Positions 27,738-36,809 of a DNA stretch of 64,000 nt are shown here, one piece after another. Both the position numbers and the translations under genes were made by a program. Origin of the DNA: Pseudomonas sp. PDNC002 (GTDB lineage Bacteria; Pseudomonadota; Gammaproteobacteria; Pseudomonadales; Pseudomonadaceae); NCBI RefSeq assembly GCF_016919445.1, contig NZ_CP070356.1, forward strand, positions 1,681,501 through 1,745,500. Direction: 5' to 3'. Position 1 is the first letter of the stretch. Each line of letters begins with the position of its first letter. The notes under the pieces were generated by a model. The model was not told where the DNA came from. It saw only the letters and a program-made list of their open reading frames with translations, and did no database searches.

Positions 27738-28625
27738 TCATTCGCCGCGCGACAGTCGATACCAGATGTCCACGCTGTACACGACCAGGCCGGCCCAGAT
27801 ACAGCAGAGGGAAATCAGGCGGGTGGTGTCCAGGTGCTCGCCGAACAGCAGGATCGCCTGCAACAGCACCAGGGTCGGCGCCAGGTACTGGAGGAAGCCC
27901 AGGGTCGCGTAAGGCAGGTGACGTGCGGCAGCGTTGAAGCACACCAGCGGCACGAGGGTGATCGGGCCGGCGGCGGCGAGCCAGAAGGCATCCTTGGTGG
28001 TCCAGAAATCCAGGTGTGCGCTCGGGCCATCGGCGAACAGCAGCAGGTAACCCACCGCCAGCGGCAGCAGAATCCAGGTCTCCACCACCAACCCCGGCAG
28101 CGCGGCTACCGGCGCCTGTTTGCGGATCAACCCGTAGAAGCCGAAGGTCAGCGCCAGCGCGAGCGACACCCAGGGCAGGCTGCCCAGTTGCCAGAGCTGC
28201 TGCGCCACGCCCAGCGCGGCGAGGCCGACCGCGACCCACTGCAGCGGGCGCAGGCGTTCGCGCAGGATCACCATGCCGAGCAGTACGTTGACCAGCGGGT
28301 TGATGTAGTAGCCCAGGCTGGCCTCGATCATGTGGCCGTTGTTCACCGCCCAGACGTACACCAGCCAGTTGCTGGCGATCAGCAGCCCGCTGGCGGTGAG
28401 CACGGCAATGCGCTTGGGATTCTCGCGCAGCTCGCGCCACCAGCCGGGGTGCTTCCAGACCAGCAGGAGCAGCGCCCCGAAGATCGCTGACCAGATGGCA
28501 CGGTGGGTGATGATTTCCAGGGCGGGAATGCGTTCGAGGAGCTTGAAGTAGATCGGGAAGAGTCCCCAGATGACGTAGGCAGTCAGGCCCAGGGCATAGC
28601 CCCGGCGGGGATTGGCGGTAGCCAT
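27738..28625 (-). CDS. rarD: RarD/EamA-family transporter
   Basis: 295 residues with ten predicted membrane helices in two EamA repeats. The N-terminus ALGLTAYVIWGLFPIYFKLLE and ALEIITHRAIWS, then SNWLVYVWAVNNGHMIEASLGYYINPL, are RarD hallmarks. RarD was linked to chloramphenicol resistance by name only; the physiological substrate is unclear. The start is complementary to 28623-28625. Transcribed alone. Its stop adjoins the TGTGGA-rich block. Confidence 0.9.
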   Translation of the reverse strand: MATANPRRGYALGLTAYVIWGLFPIYFKLLERIPALEIITHRAIWSAIFGALLLLVWKHPGWWRELRENPKRIAVLTASGLLIASNWLVYVWAVNNGHMIEASLGYYINPLVNVLLGMVILRERLRPLQWVAVGLAALGVAQQLWQLGSLPWVSLALALTFGFYGLIRKQAPVAALPGLVVETWILLPLAVGYLLLFADGPSAHLDFWTTKDAFWLAAAGPITLVPLVCFNAAARHLPYATLGFLQYLAPTLVLLQAILLFGEHLDTTRLISLCCIWAGLVVYSVDIWYRLSRGE

Positions 28626-28756
28626 GGAACATCCTTGGTTAGGCAGCTAATGAGTGGCTGCACAATTCTAGGGCGCTCGCGGAGGCTTGTCTGTGCTGCA
28701 ACGTGAGTAACCGTGTGGCAGCCGACGATTGTGCGTAACGGCGGCTTTACGGCGCT

Positions 28757-29392
28757 CTACTGATCACCATAAAGCTCCTTGAACGGAACCTTGCGCGATG
28801 AGGTGGTCTGCCACTTTCCGTCGACGAGTTCCTCCGTGCTCAGCAGCACCATTTCCGGTTCGCCACTTCCCCCGGCGGCATCCTCGATCTCGCGTTTCAC
28901 GGCGAGCGGCTGGTTGGCTTTGACGATGTACTCGCTTTTCTCGTGGTAGCAGCAGCCGCTCTTGGCGAAGGTGATGAGCCGCTTGTGCTCGCTATCGACA
29001 TCGAAGAACCCCAGGTTCTCCAGTGTGAGGTCGCTCAATGCCGGGCTGTGGATAAAGCGCTGGCGCGGCGGATCGAAGAGGAATACGTCGTAGCTGGGCC
29101 CGCCATAGGAGCCGCGATTGCCATTCTGCACTGCGAAGTCCGGCTGGCCGTCGAAATTGAAGTCGCCGCTATTGATCACTCCCTGGTAGTCGTAGAGCCG
29201 GGCCGAGTTGACCAGCGGTTCGCCATTGTCCTGGCGAGTGAGGAAGACATTGGGCAAGTAGATTGCCTGCATGACTTCGTTGCTGTCCTTGCGCTGGATG
29301 CCGAGATAGGCCGGTCCCTCGCAGGTCTGCTCTGCGCAGGGCTGCATGTCCAATAGGAAGACGAAGCCTGGAGCGGCGTTGCCGATACGCAA
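28757..29392 (-). CDS. XAC2610-related protein, probably the severed C-terminal part of an LprI fusion
   Basis: About 211 residues from a TTG complementary to 29390-29392. The middle contains GVINSGDFNFDGQPDFAVQN, a VCBS/FG-GAP-like calcium-loop motif found in XAC2610-type proteins. There is no signal peptide, no good ribosome site and no ATG near the beginning. The frame stays open upstream to the TAG stop (29447-29449) of the LprI-type gene and is in the same frame as that gene, with only 18 codons between the stop and the TTG. The simplest reading is one secreted two-domain protein split by a nonsense change (CAG to TAG would do). Confidence 0.55.
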   Translation of the reverse strand: MRIGNAAPGFVFLLDMQPCAEQTCEGPAYLGIQRKDSNEVMQAIYLPNVFLTRQDNGEPLVNSARLYDYQGVINSGDFNFDGQPDFAVQNGNRGSYGGPSYDVFLFDPPRQRFIHSPALSDLTLENLGFFDVDSEHKRLITFAKSGCCYHEKSEYIVKANQPLAVKREIEDAAGGSGEPEMVLLSTEELVDGKWQTTSSRKVPFKELYGDQ

Positions 29393-29446
29393 TGCCCGTT
29401 TCCAGTCGTGACCCTGTGGAGCGGCGTTGGTGGCGGGGCCGAGGTT

Positions 29447-29755
29447 CTACAGACGTTCGCGATAGGCGTCGCTCAGGCAGTCGGTTATTTCATCGACCGC
29501 TTCGCAGCGTTGACGGACCGTCCGGAGCCAGGCGCGCTGGGAGGTCTTGAGTGCGCTCGCGTTCTGCTCGGTATCGCCCAGATGCGCGCGGTAGGAGGCG
29601 TTCAACTGGTCATCCAGCGCAGACAGATCGCCGCTTGCGCAAATGGCTTCTTCCATCGGCGATCTGGCCTTCCGGCAATCGAAGCTGGCCGCCAGCGCCG
29701 GCGTCAGGCCGGTCGCCAGACCGGCAGCAAGGATCAGTGAGAGGTGCAGTTTCAT
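29447..29755 (-). CDS. LprI/DUF1311-type putative lysozyme-inhibitor domain, secreted
   Basis: 102 residues: signal peptide ending near PALAA (residue 22), then ASFDCRKARSPMEEAICASG...LSALDDQLNASYRAHL...SQRAWLRTVRQRC, the four-cysteine DUF1311 (LprI) core seen in lysozyme inhibitors. It would act in the periplasm. It ends at TAG directly in frame with the following XAC2610-type segment, so it may be the N-terminal domain of a broken fusion protein; the domain itself is complete and could still function. Confidence 0.75.
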   Translation of the reverse strand: MKLHLSLILAAGLATGLTPALAASFDCRKARSPMEEAICASGDLSALDDQLNASYRAHLGDTEQNASALKTSQRAWLRTVRQRCEAVDEITDCLSDAYRERL

Positions 29756-29811
29756 GGTGTTTCTTCCTTGAAGTGAAGCGATACCGAGCGCTCCTGCGTC
29801 GGCGTGCCGAA

Positions 29812-30786
29812 TCAGAACAACCGCAACGGCTCCTCATCCAGCGCCGCCAGTTGTTCGCGCAGCACCAGCACCTGCTCGCCCCAGTAACGCTCGCTGCCGA
29901 ACCACGGGAAGCTCGGCGGGAAGGCCGGGTCGTCCCAGCGGCGCGCCAGCCAGGCGCTGTAGTGCATCAGGCGCAAGGAGCGCAGGCCTTCGATCAGCGG
30001 CAGTTCGCGCGGGTCGAAATCGTGGAACTCCTGGTAGCCGTCCACCAGCTCGGAGAGCTGCCCCAGGCGCTCGTGGCGCTCGCCGGCGAGCATCATCCAC
30101 AGGTCCTGCACGGCCGGGCCCATGCGGCAGTCGTCGAGGTCGACGACGTGGAAGGTGTCGTCGCGGCACAGCAGGTTGCCGGGGTGGCAATCACCGTGCA
30201 TGCGGATGGGCGTGTACTTCACGCGGGCGTACAGGTCATCGACTTTCTTCAGCAGGTCGCGGGCCACGGATTCATAGGCCGGCAGCAGGCTTTTCGGGAT
30301 GAAATTGCCTTCCAGCAGGGTGGCCAGCGACTCATGCCCGAAGTTCCGCGGCGTCAGCGCCTCGCGGTGCTCGAAGGGGCGGTTGGCGCCCACGGCATGC
30401 AGGCGGCCGAGCAACTGGCCAAGGCGATACAGTTGGTCGAGGTTGCCCGGCTCCGGGGCACGGCCGCCACGGCGGGGGAACAGGGTGAAGCGGAAGCCCG
30501 CATGCTCGAAGAGGGTCTTGCCTTCATGCACCAGCGGCGCCACGACCGGGACTTCGCATTCGGCCAGTTCGGCGGAGAAGGTGTGTTCCTCGAGGATCGC
30601 TTCGGTGGTCCAGCGGCCGGGGCGATAGAACTTGGCGATCAGCGGCTCGCTGTCCTCGATGCCGACCTGATAGACGCGGTTCTCATAGCTGTTGAGCGCC
30701 AGCACGCGGGCGTCGCTGAGAAAGCCGATGCTTTCCACTGCATCCAGTACCAGATCGGGCGTGAGGTCGGAAAAAGGATGAGACAT
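29812..30786 (-). CDS. srkA: Stress-response Ser/Thr kinase SrkA (YihE)
   Basis: 324 residues of the aminoglycoside-phosphotransferase-like kinase fold. Catalytic loop RMHGDCHPGNLL (about 195-206) and metal-binding DLDDCRMGPAVQDLWMM (in place of DFG). The lysine of the small lobe is in PLIAKFYRPGRW. E. coli SrkA counters the MazEF toxin pathway and protects cells under envelope and oxidative stress. The protein length and start match the family. In E. coli it is co-transcribed with dsbA, which is not seen here. Confidence 0.92.
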   Translation of the reverse strand: MSHPFSDLTPDLVLDAVESIGFLSDARVLALNSYENRVYQVGIEDSEPLIAKFYRPGRWTTEAILEEHTFSAELAECEVPVVAPLVHEGKTLFEHAGFRFTLFPRRGGRAPEPGNLDQLYRLGQLLGRLHAVGANRPFEHREALTPRNFGHESLATLLEGNFIPKSLLPAYESVARDLLKKVDDLYARVKYTPIRMHGDCHPGNLLCRDDTFHVVDLDDCRMGPAVQDLWMMLAGERHERLGQLSELVDGYQEFHDFDPRELPLIEGLRSLRLMHYSAWLARRWDDPAFPPSFPWFGSERYWGEQVLVLREQLAALDEEPLRLF

Positions 30787-30854
30787 GGCGACGATCCGGC
30801 AGTGGTAAAGCTGCCTAGTGTACCGAGTCCACCGCTATTGGGTTGGAAGTCGCC

Positions 30855-31253
30855 TCAGTGGTCGCCGCAGTGCTGCTTCAGGTAGTCGAGGAAATGCGTG
30901 GCCAGTTCGCGCCGGGGGCCGCTCACCAGTGTCAGTTCCTCCATCCGCCCCGCCGTGCAGCCTGCGGGCAGCGGCTTGTCACCATGCCCCTGGTGATGAA
31001 GATGCGCCAGCGGTGCCGGTTGGTCGGCGATCAGCAGATCGTAGGGCGTGCCCTGGCGCACCTGCTCACCGAGCTCATCGTTGCTGCCACCGATCAGCAG
31101 GACCTTGTTGCGTGTTTCGACCTGATAGCGGTCCACCAGTGGCTCCAGCACCGGCATCAGCTCCGCGCTGGCACCCACGCGCAGAACATCGGGGCCGGCC
31201 TGGCTGGCGAAGGGCAGGAGCAGCAGGGCAAGAAGCAGAAGTGGACGGCGCAT
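30855..31253 (-). CDS. Shortened ModA-like periplasmic binding protein
   Basis: 132 residues against about 230-250 for ModA. There is a signal peptide (to FASQA, about residue 18), then LRVGASAELMPVLEPLVDRY and KVLLIGGSNDELGEQVRQGTPYDLLIADQ, which correspond to the first lobe of molybdate-binding ModA (the GAS..L and GAS..L..QI..GAP.D motifs). The rest is cut to a short segment ending RELATHFLDYLKQHCGDH, like the ModA C-terminal helix. The hinge and second lobe are largely missing, so classical ligand trapping is unlikely. It lies next to modE, transcribed after it with a 102-bp gap, which supports a molybdate link. Confidence 0.6.
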   Translation of the reverse strand: MRRPLLLLALLLLPFASQAGPDVLRVGASAELMPVLEPLVDRYQVETRNKVLLIGGSNDELGEQVRQGTPYDLLIADQPAPLAHLHHQGHGDKPLPAGCTAGRMEELTLVSGPRRELATHFLDYLKQHCGDH

Positions 31254-31355
31254 GGTGGGGCTCCGGCGGGTCGAGGCCCCGCCCGGCATAGACGGAGCAC
31301 TGGTGCCTATTGGAGCGCGGCGCGGCGGCCCGGGGCTTGATATGCGGCAGGGAAA

Positions 31356-32120
31356 CTACAACGGCGTACCGAGGATGACCTGTGCCGGAGAGAACTGCGC
31401 ACGCACCAGGGAGCCGGGTTTCAGGCCGAGGATCTCGATCCGGTCGGCGTCGGTCAGGGCACAGAGCATCTGGCCGCTGGGCAGCTGGATGCGGACTTCG
31501 CTGGGGCCGTCGTCGGCCTCACGGATGTCATCGATATGGCCTTCCAGCGCATTCAACCCTTCCGGGCAGGCAATGTGCGGCAGGTCGACATAGAGCCAGC
31601 CGGCCTTCATCAGCGCCACCACCGGCACGCCGTCGGCCAGTTCCAGCTTCTCGGTGCTTTCGCGGGTGACCCGCGCCTGGATGCGCGAACCGCCGGGCAG
31701 TTCGACGCTCACCAGGTCATTAAGGCCGGACGGTTCCACCCTGACGACCCGGCCATGCAGCTGGTTGCGCGCGCTGGTGCGCATCATCAGGCGACCGATC
31801 AGTTCCAGGTCGGCCTGGTGTTCGACATGCTCGACGATGTGCTCGCGCAAGGCTTCCAGGCGCTGATACAGCGCCAGCAGGCGCTCGCCCTCGGCGGTCA
31901 GGCGCGCGCCGCCGCCGCCCTTGCCGCCGACGCTGCGTTCCACCAGTGGGCGGTCGGAGAGGTTGTTCAGTTCATCGATGGCGTCCCAGGCGGTCTTGTA
32001 GCTCATCCCGGCGGCCTTGGCGGCGTGGGTGATGGAGCCGAGCTGGGCGATCTGCGCCAGCAACGCGATACGTTGCGGGCGGCGGGTAACGTGTTGGGTC
32101 AACAGGCTGAGGGTGGTCAT
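31356..32120 (-). CDS. modE: Molybdate-responsive regulator ModE
   Basis: 254 residues. The N-terminal winged helix (about 15-80) has RIALLAQIAQLGSITHAAKA and GMSYKTAWDAIDELNN, and the wing SVGGKGGGGARLTAEGERLL, all typical of ModE. Two Mop/TOBE molybdate-binding repeats follow: from about 120 (TSARNQLHGRVVRVEPSGLN) and from about 190 (VRIQLPSGQMLCALTDADRI). It represses or activates molybdate transport and molybdoenzyme genes when molybdate is bound. The only transport-like gene nearby is the shortened ModA-like one; modB and modC are absent from the window. Confidence 0.93.
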   Translation of the reverse strand: MTTLSLLTQHVTRRPQRIALLAQIAQLGSITHAAKAAGMSYKTAWDAIDELNNLSDRPLVERSVGGKGGGGARLTAEGERLLALYQRLEALREHIVEHVEHQADLELIGRLMMRTSARNQLHGRVVRVEPSGLNDLVSVELPGGSRIQARVTRESTEKLELADGVPVVALMKAGWLYVDLPHIACPEGLNALEGHIDDIREADDGPSEVRIQLPSGQMLCALTDADRIEILGLKPGSLVRAQFSPAQVILGTPL

Positions 32121-32213
32121 GGGTTCATGCGTGCTTATTGGTATGGGGCGAGGCTCCGTTGCTGGCGGGCAAAACGCAAGGGGCAGATGTCGGGAATGTG
32201 GCCGAACGGTCGT

Positions 32214-32936
32214 CTATTCCGGGGCTGGCGTGCGCGCCAGGCAGTAGACGTCGACCCGTCGCGCACCCGCGCGGCGCAACAGACGGGCGATGCGCTCGGC
32301 GGTGGCGCCGGTGGTCAGCACGTCGTCCACCAGGGCCAGGTGCAGGCCTTCAAGGTTCGCGCCGTCGGCCAGGGCGAAGGCGTTGCGCAGATTGCGCTTG
32401 CGCGTGGCGGCGTCCAGTCCCTGCTGGGCCGGGGTGTCCTGCGGTCGCTGGACGAGGCGGTTATCCACAGGCACGCCCAGGGGGCCGCTGAGCCAGCCGG
32501 CCAGCAGCGCGGCCTGGTTGAAGCCGCGGTGACGTTCGCGTCGGCGGGAGAGGGGTACGGGAATCAGTCGATCCGGCCGCACCAATCCCTCGCCGAAGGC
32601 GTGCAGCAGATGGCGTTCCAGTAACTGGCCGAGCAATCTGCCGGAGGGCGCATCGGACTGGTGCTTGAAGCGGGTAACCAGCGCGTCGACGGGAAAGCCG
32701 TAGCGCAGCGGTGTTTCGACGCGCTGGAAGCTGGGCGAGCGCCGCAGGCATTGGGCGCATGTCAGTCCGGTGGCGGGCAGGGGAAGAGCACAGATCGAGC
32801 AGTGCCCGGCGAGCCAGGGCAAGTCGTCATCACAGCCAGTACAGAGCGGCAGGTCGGCGTGCTCCGCCGGTCCGCCACATAAAAGGCATTGCACGCGAGG
32901 GCGCCACCAGATCGGGCGCCACGTGGGAAATCGCAT
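32214..32936 (-). CDS. comF: ComF-family phosphoribosyltransferase-like protein
   Basis: 240 residues. The N-terminal zinc ribbon has CLLCGG...CTGC...CSIC...CAQC (four CxxC pairs or parts of them, residues about 17-65). The type I PRTase fold follows, with the PRPP motif ALVDDVLTTGATAERI near 200. ComF proteins take part in DNA uptake in naturally competent bacteria and may handle nucleotides. In many pseudomonads comF adjoins bioB; here the pxp operon lies between them. Start complementary to 32934-32936. Confidence 0.88.
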   Translation of the reverse strand: MRFPTWRPIWWRPRVQCLLCGGPAEHADLPLCTGCDDDLPWLAGHCSICALPLPATGLTCAQCLRRSPSFQRVETPLRYGFPVDALVTRFKHQSDAPSGRLLGQLLERHLLHAFGEGLVRPDRLIPVPLSRRRERHRGFNQAALLAGWLSGPLGVPVDNRLVQRPQDTPAQQGLDAATRKRNLRNAFALADGANLEGLHLALVDDVLTTGATAERIARLLRRAGARRVDVYCLARTPAPE

Positions 32937-32961
32937 TCCGCCCCTCCATGGGCGGCGGCCG

Positions 32962-33255
32962 TCAGTGGATCAGCCAGCTCAGGACCACCAGGCCCAGCAC
33001 CGTCCAGATCAGCCCGCCAAGGATCGAGCGCCGCAAGAAGGCGCGAATGCCACTGTAGAGCAGCAGCAGACCGAGGAAGAGCAGGACGAAGCTGAAGATC
33101 GAGACGTCGATTCCGACGGCGCGGGCGAGGCCGTGGAAGAAATCGTCCATGGCACCCCACAGGCCGCCGAGCACGCCTGACAGCAGATCGACGATGAAGC
33201 GGATGGCCTTGCCGACCATCTGGCCGAGATTGTCGAAGAATCCTTCTGTTCCCAT
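32962..33255 (-). CDS. Small membrane protein of unknown function
   Basis: 97 residues with an amphipathic N-terminal third (GFFDNLGQMVGKAIRFIVDLLSG) and two C-terminal hydrophobic helices (about 51-68 and 78-96). AGGAG lies 10 nt before the ATG. It precedes comF by 25 bp on the same strand and is likely co-transcribed with it. I do not recognise a family. Confidence 0.65.
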   Translation of the reverse strand: MGTEGFFDNLGQMVGKAIRFIVDLLSGVLGGLWGAMDDFFHGLARAVGIDVSIFSFVLLFLGLLLLYSGIRAFLRRSILGGLIWTVLGLVVLSWLIH

Positions 33256-33309
33256 CTGGGGATGACTCCTGAATGTCTTGAAGCTTGGAGTGGTGAGGGC
33301 GCGCCGGGT

Positions 33310-34227
33310 TCAGCGCCGTGTGCTGCTCAGTTGCGGCGCCAGGAACGACTGCCGGAAGTATTCGCGGAAGGCCAGCATGGCTGGGGTCAGCTCGCGCTCG
33401 CGGCACCAGGCCAAGCCGACGCTCATTGACGGTACGGGATCGACCAGTGACAGGGTCTCGATGCGCTTGCCTTCCAGCGACCAGGGGCGATAGACCAGAT
33501 CGGAAAGGATAGCCACGCCCGAACCGTTGGCGACCATGCTGCGCACCGCTTCCACCGAACTGGTGCGCAGGATCACCCGCGGCTCCTGGCCGCTGGCCTG
33601 CCAATAGCGCAATGACGACTGTCCTGCCTCATCGACGGTGAGCAGGATGTACGGCTGCTTGGCGACATCCGCCAGCCCAACGGCGGAGCGTTCGCTGAGT
33701 GGATGGCGCGCCGGCAGCCAGAGCCGGCGGGTCGAACTGAACAGCGTTTCCGAGGCGATCCGCGCTTCGGTCAGGTTGCCGGTGAGCACTACGGCCATTT
33801 CGTAGTGGCCATCGAGCAGCCCGCGCTCGATGTCCACCCGCTCCTGCTCGTGCAGGTGCATGCGCAGGCCCGGATACCACTGCGCCAGGCGCTGCAGGTG
33901 GTGCGGCAGGAAGTAGCCCATCACTGTGTAACTGGCGGCGACGCTGAGGCTGCCGCTGATATGGGTATCGGGCAGCGGGCTGTTAAGCGCGTCCTCCACG
34001 CTGCGCAGGATCGAATAGGCGTGATTGAGGAAATGCCGGCCGCTGTCGGTGAGCAGCATGCCCTGTGCGGTACGGGTGAACAGGGAGGCGCCCAGCAGGC
34101 CTTCCAGTTCCTGGATCGCGCTGGTCACCGCCGACTGCGAAATATGCAGGTTGATCGCCGCCTGGGAAATCTGTCCGACCTCGGCGGTGGCGACGAAGTA
34201 GCGCACCTGGCGCAGGGTGAAAGCCAT
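33310..34227 (-). CDS. LysR-family regulator divergent from the pxp operon
   Basis: 305 residues. The winged HTH (about 3-62) is LRQVRYFVATAEVGQISQAA then INLHISQSAVTSAIQELEGLLG. The effector domain has AVVLTGNLTEARIASETLF and DEAGQSSLRYWQASGQEP. It is transcribed away from pxpA with a 130-bp gap, the usual layout for a LysR regulator controlling the opposite operon. The inducer could be the operon's substrate (5-oxoproline or another amide/lactam); this is inference. Confidence 0.88.
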   Translation of the reverse strand: MAFTLRQVRYFVATAEVGQISQAAINLHISQSAVTSAIQELEGLLGASLFTRTAQGMLLTDSGRHFLNHAYSILRSVEDALNSPLPDTHISGSLSVAASYTVMGYFLPHHLQRLAQWYPGLRMHLHEQERVDIERGLLDGHYEMAVVLTGNLTEARIASETLFSSTRRLWLPARHPLSERSAVGLADVAKQPYILLTVDEAGQSSLRYWQASGQEPRVILRTSSVEAVRSMVANGSGVAILSDLVYRPWSLEGKRIETLSLVDPVPSMSVGLAWCRERELTPAMLAFREYFRQSFLAPQLSSTRR

Positions 34228-34357
34228 GGGAATCGCTCCGGCAGGTATCGATTTTTCAGAAACAAGTCTATCGGATAATAAATCTACCCAATATTGCCCC
34301 TGCGACTTAACGTCGCCTCATTGACCTTACAAATCCAAATACAGAGGCCATGCGGCG

Positions 34358-35116
34358 ATGAATACAGTCGATCTCAATTCCGACATGGGCGAAGGCTTCG
34401 GTCCCTGGACCATCGGCGATGGCGTGGACCAGGCGATCATGCCGCTGATCAGCAGCGCCAACATCGCCACCGGCTTCCATGCTGGCGATCCGAACATCAT
34501 GCGCCGCACTGTCGAGCTGGCCCTCGAACACGGCGTCGGTATAGGTGCTCATCCCGGCTTCCGCGATCTGGTCGGTTTCGGCCGCCGGCACATCAACGCG
34601 CCGGCCAGCGAATTGATCAACGACATGCTCTACCAGCTCGGCGCACTGCGTGAATTCGCCCGCCTGCACGGCGCGAAACTGCAGCACATCAAGCCCCACG
34701 GCGCGCTGTACATGCACCTGGCGCGCGACGAACAGGCCGCCCGAGAGTTCGTCGAGACCCTGCAGCGCATCGACCCGCAACTGATGCTGTTCTGCATGCC
34801 CGGTTCCGCCACCTGGCGCGCCGCCCAGGCGCTGGGCCAGCCGACGGTACGCGAGTTCTACGCCGACCGCGATTACGACACCAGCGGCTCCATCGTCTTC
34901 ATCCGCCGGGTCAAGGCGCTCGACCCGCAGGAGGTCGCCGCCAAGGTGCTGTGTGCCTGTCAGGAAGGTCGTGTTCGCACGGTCGAAGGCGACGACATCG
35001 AGATCGCCTTCGACTCGATCTGCATCCACAGCGACACCCCCGGCGCCCTGGCGCTGGTCGAGGCGATCCGTGCGGTCCTGCTGGGCGCCGGCATCGCCAT
35101 CAAGGCGCCGCGCTGA
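34358..35116 (+). CDS. pxpA: 5-oxoprolinase subunit A / LamB-YcsF family hydrolase
   Basis: 252 residues, usual length for YcsF. The N-terminus [19 protein letters not shown] is the family signature, followed by [34 protein letters not shown] and [10 protein letters not shown], which line a metal-binding TIM-like barrel. With PxpB and PxpC it forms the ATP-dependent bacterial 5-oxoprolinase. Here it starts an operon that also encodes a biotin carrier protein and a biotin carboxylase, so the true reaction may differ (see findings). The symbol rests on family membership. Confidence 0.88.
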   Translation: MNTVDLNSDMGEGFGPWTIGDGVDQAIMPLISSANIATGFHAGDPNIMRRTVELALEHGVGIGAHPGFRDLVGFGRRHINAPASELINDMLYQLGALREFARLHGAKLQHIKPHGALYMHLARDEQAAREFVETLQRIDPQLMLFCMPGSATWRAAQALGQPTVREFYADRDYDTSGSIVFIRRVKALDPQEVAAKVLCACQEGRVRTVEGDDIEIAFDSICIHSDTPGALALVEAIRAVLLGAGIAIKAPR

Positions 35117-35184
35117 GCGCCTCCCGCATGGCGGGAACCCCTACTGCATCTGCCATCCACACATTCGAACAATGAGGAACAGTC

Positions 35185-35433
35185 ATGGCCGAACATAACG
35201 TGCAGTCGCCCTTGCCGGGCACCTTCTACCGCAAACCGACCCCAGACGCCCCGGCCTATGCCGAGATTGGCCAGCGGGTTGAGCCGGGTAGCGTGATCGG
35301 GCTGGTCGAGGTGATGAAACAGTTCTCCGAAGTGCTCGCCGAGCGCGCTGGCACCCTGCAGGCCTTCCTGGTGGAAGACGGCGAGCCGATCGAGCCGGGC
35401 CAGGAACTGGCGACCATCCGCGTCGACGCGTGA
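35185..35433 (+). CDS. Short biotin carboxyl carrier protein (AccB-like)
   Basis: 82 residues, only the biotinyl/lipoyl domain. The biotinylation motif is VEVMKQF with acceptor Lys45, in place of the usual EAMKM. AccB of fatty-acid synthesis has about 155 residues, so this is a dedicated carrier rather than the housekeeping one. It lies 68 bp after pxpA and 10 bp before the biotin carboxylase gene, and should be co-translated with it. It carries carboxybiotin to the acceptor site of the partner transferase. Confidence 0.88.
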   Translation: MAEHNVQSPLPGTFYRKPTPDAPAYAEIGQRVEPGSVIGLVEVMKQFSEVLAERAGTLQAFLVEDGEPIEPGQELATIRVDA

Positions 35434-35443
35434 GGGCCGGGAC

Positions 35444-36799
35444 ATGTTGAAGAAACTACTGATCGCCAATCGTGGCGAGATCGCCGTGCGCATCATCCGC
35501 GCGGCGCGGGCCCTAGGCATTCCCACCGTCGCCGTATGCAGCGAGGCGGACGCCGATTCGCTGGCCGCACGCCAGGCCGACGAAGTACGGATCATCGGTC
35601 CGGCCCGCGCCGACCGCAGCTATCTGAACGCCGAGGCCCTGTTGCAGGCGGCGCGGGAAACCGGCTCGGACTCGATTCACCCCGGCTACGGCTTCCTCTC
35701 CGAGAACGCGGCCTTCGCCCAGGCGGTGGTCGATGCCGGGCTGGTCTTCGTTGGCCCCGATGCGCAGACCATCCGCCGCATGGGCGACAAGGCCGAGGCG
35801 CGGCGCACCGCCATGGCCGCCGGCGTGCCGGTGGTGCCGGGCTCGCCGGGCGAATTGGAGGACATCGACGCGGCGCTGCGTTGCGCCGCGGATGTGGGCT
35901 ATCCGCTGCTGATCAAGGCCTCCGCCGGCGGCGGTGGGCGTGGCATCCGCATGGCCCAGGATGCCGACGAGCTGCGCCGCGAGTTTCCCATCGCCCAGCG
36001 CGAAGCGCAGGCGGCATTCGGTTCCGGTGCGGTGTACCTGGAGCGCTTCATCCGCCAGGCGCGGCATATCGAGGTGCAGATCCTCGGCGATGGTGAGCGT
36101 GCCGTGCACCTGTTCGAGCGTGAGTGCTCGCTGCAGCGGCGTCGGCAGAAAGTCTTCGAGGAGGCGCCGTCGCCAGCACTCGACGACCGCCAGCGCCAAG
36201 CGCTCTGCACCAGTGCGGTACGCCTCGCGCAGAGCCTGGGCTATCGCGGCGCGGGCACCCTGGAGTACCTGTTCGATGCACACAGCGGCGAGTTCTTCTT
36301 CATCGAGATGAACACCCGTATCCAGGTCGAGCACCCGGTCAGCGAGATGATCACCGGTATCGATCTGGTCCAGGCCATGCTGCGCATTGCCAGTGGTGAA
36401 CCCCTGGTGCTACGCCAGGAGGACATCCGCTTGAACGGCGCAGCGCTGGAAATGCGTATCAACGCCGAGGACCCGCAGCGTAACTTCTTCCCCTGCCCCG
36501 GCGTGGTGGAAAGCCTGGGCTGGCCACAGGGCGAGGGCGTGCGCGTCGACAGCCACCTGTATCCCGGCTACCGCGTGCCACCGTACTACGACTCGCTGCT
36601 GGCGAAAATCATCGTCCACGGCCGTGACCGCGAAGAGGCTTTCGCCCGCGCCCGGCAGGCGTTGCAGGAGACCCAGCTGACCGGTATGGAAACCACCCTG
36701 TCGCTGCACCGCTGGCTGCTGGCCGATGCGCGCGTGCAGGCGGCGCAGTTCGATACCGCGACCCTGGAAACTTGGCTGGCCGAACGCTCGGCCACGTAG
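35444..36799 (+). CDS. Biotin carboxylase (AccC-like) of the pxp operon
   Basis: 451 residues, full-length ATP-grasp enzyme. The N-terminus KKLLIANRGEIAVRIIRAAR is diagnostic. The glycine-rich ATP loop is KASAGGGGRGIRM (about 160-172), the catalytic region is EFFFIEMNTRIQVEHPVSEM, and the CO2/biotin region follows. It carboxylates biotin on the adjacent carrier protein using bicarbonate and ATP. The position between pxpA and pxpB, without accA or accD, implies a carboxyltransferase other than acetyl-CoA carboxylase. Housekeeping accC normally pairs with accB elsewhere in pseudomonads. Confidence 0.92.
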   Translation: MLKKLLIANRGEIAVRIIRAARALGIPTVAVCSEADADSLAARQADEVRIIGPARADRSYLNAEALLQAARETGSDSIHPGYGFLSENAAFAQAVVDAGLVFVGPDAQTIRRMGDKAEARRTAMAAGVPVVPGSPGELEDIDAALRCAADVGYPLLIKASAGGGGRGIRMAQDADELRREFPIAQREAQAAFGSGAVYLERFIRQARHIEVQILGDGERAVHLFERECSLQRRRQKVFEEAPSPALDDRQRQALCTSAVRLAQSLGYRGAGTLEYLFDAHSGEFFFIEMNTRIQVEHPVSEMITGIDLVQAMLRIASGEPLVLRQEDIRLNGAALEMRINAEDPQRNFFPCPGVVESLGWPQGEGVRVDSHLYPGYRVPPYYDSLLAKIIVHGRDREEAFARARQALQETQLTGMETTLSLHRWLLADARVQAAQFDTATLETWLAERSAT

Positions 36800-36809
36800 G
36801 AGGTGTGAG

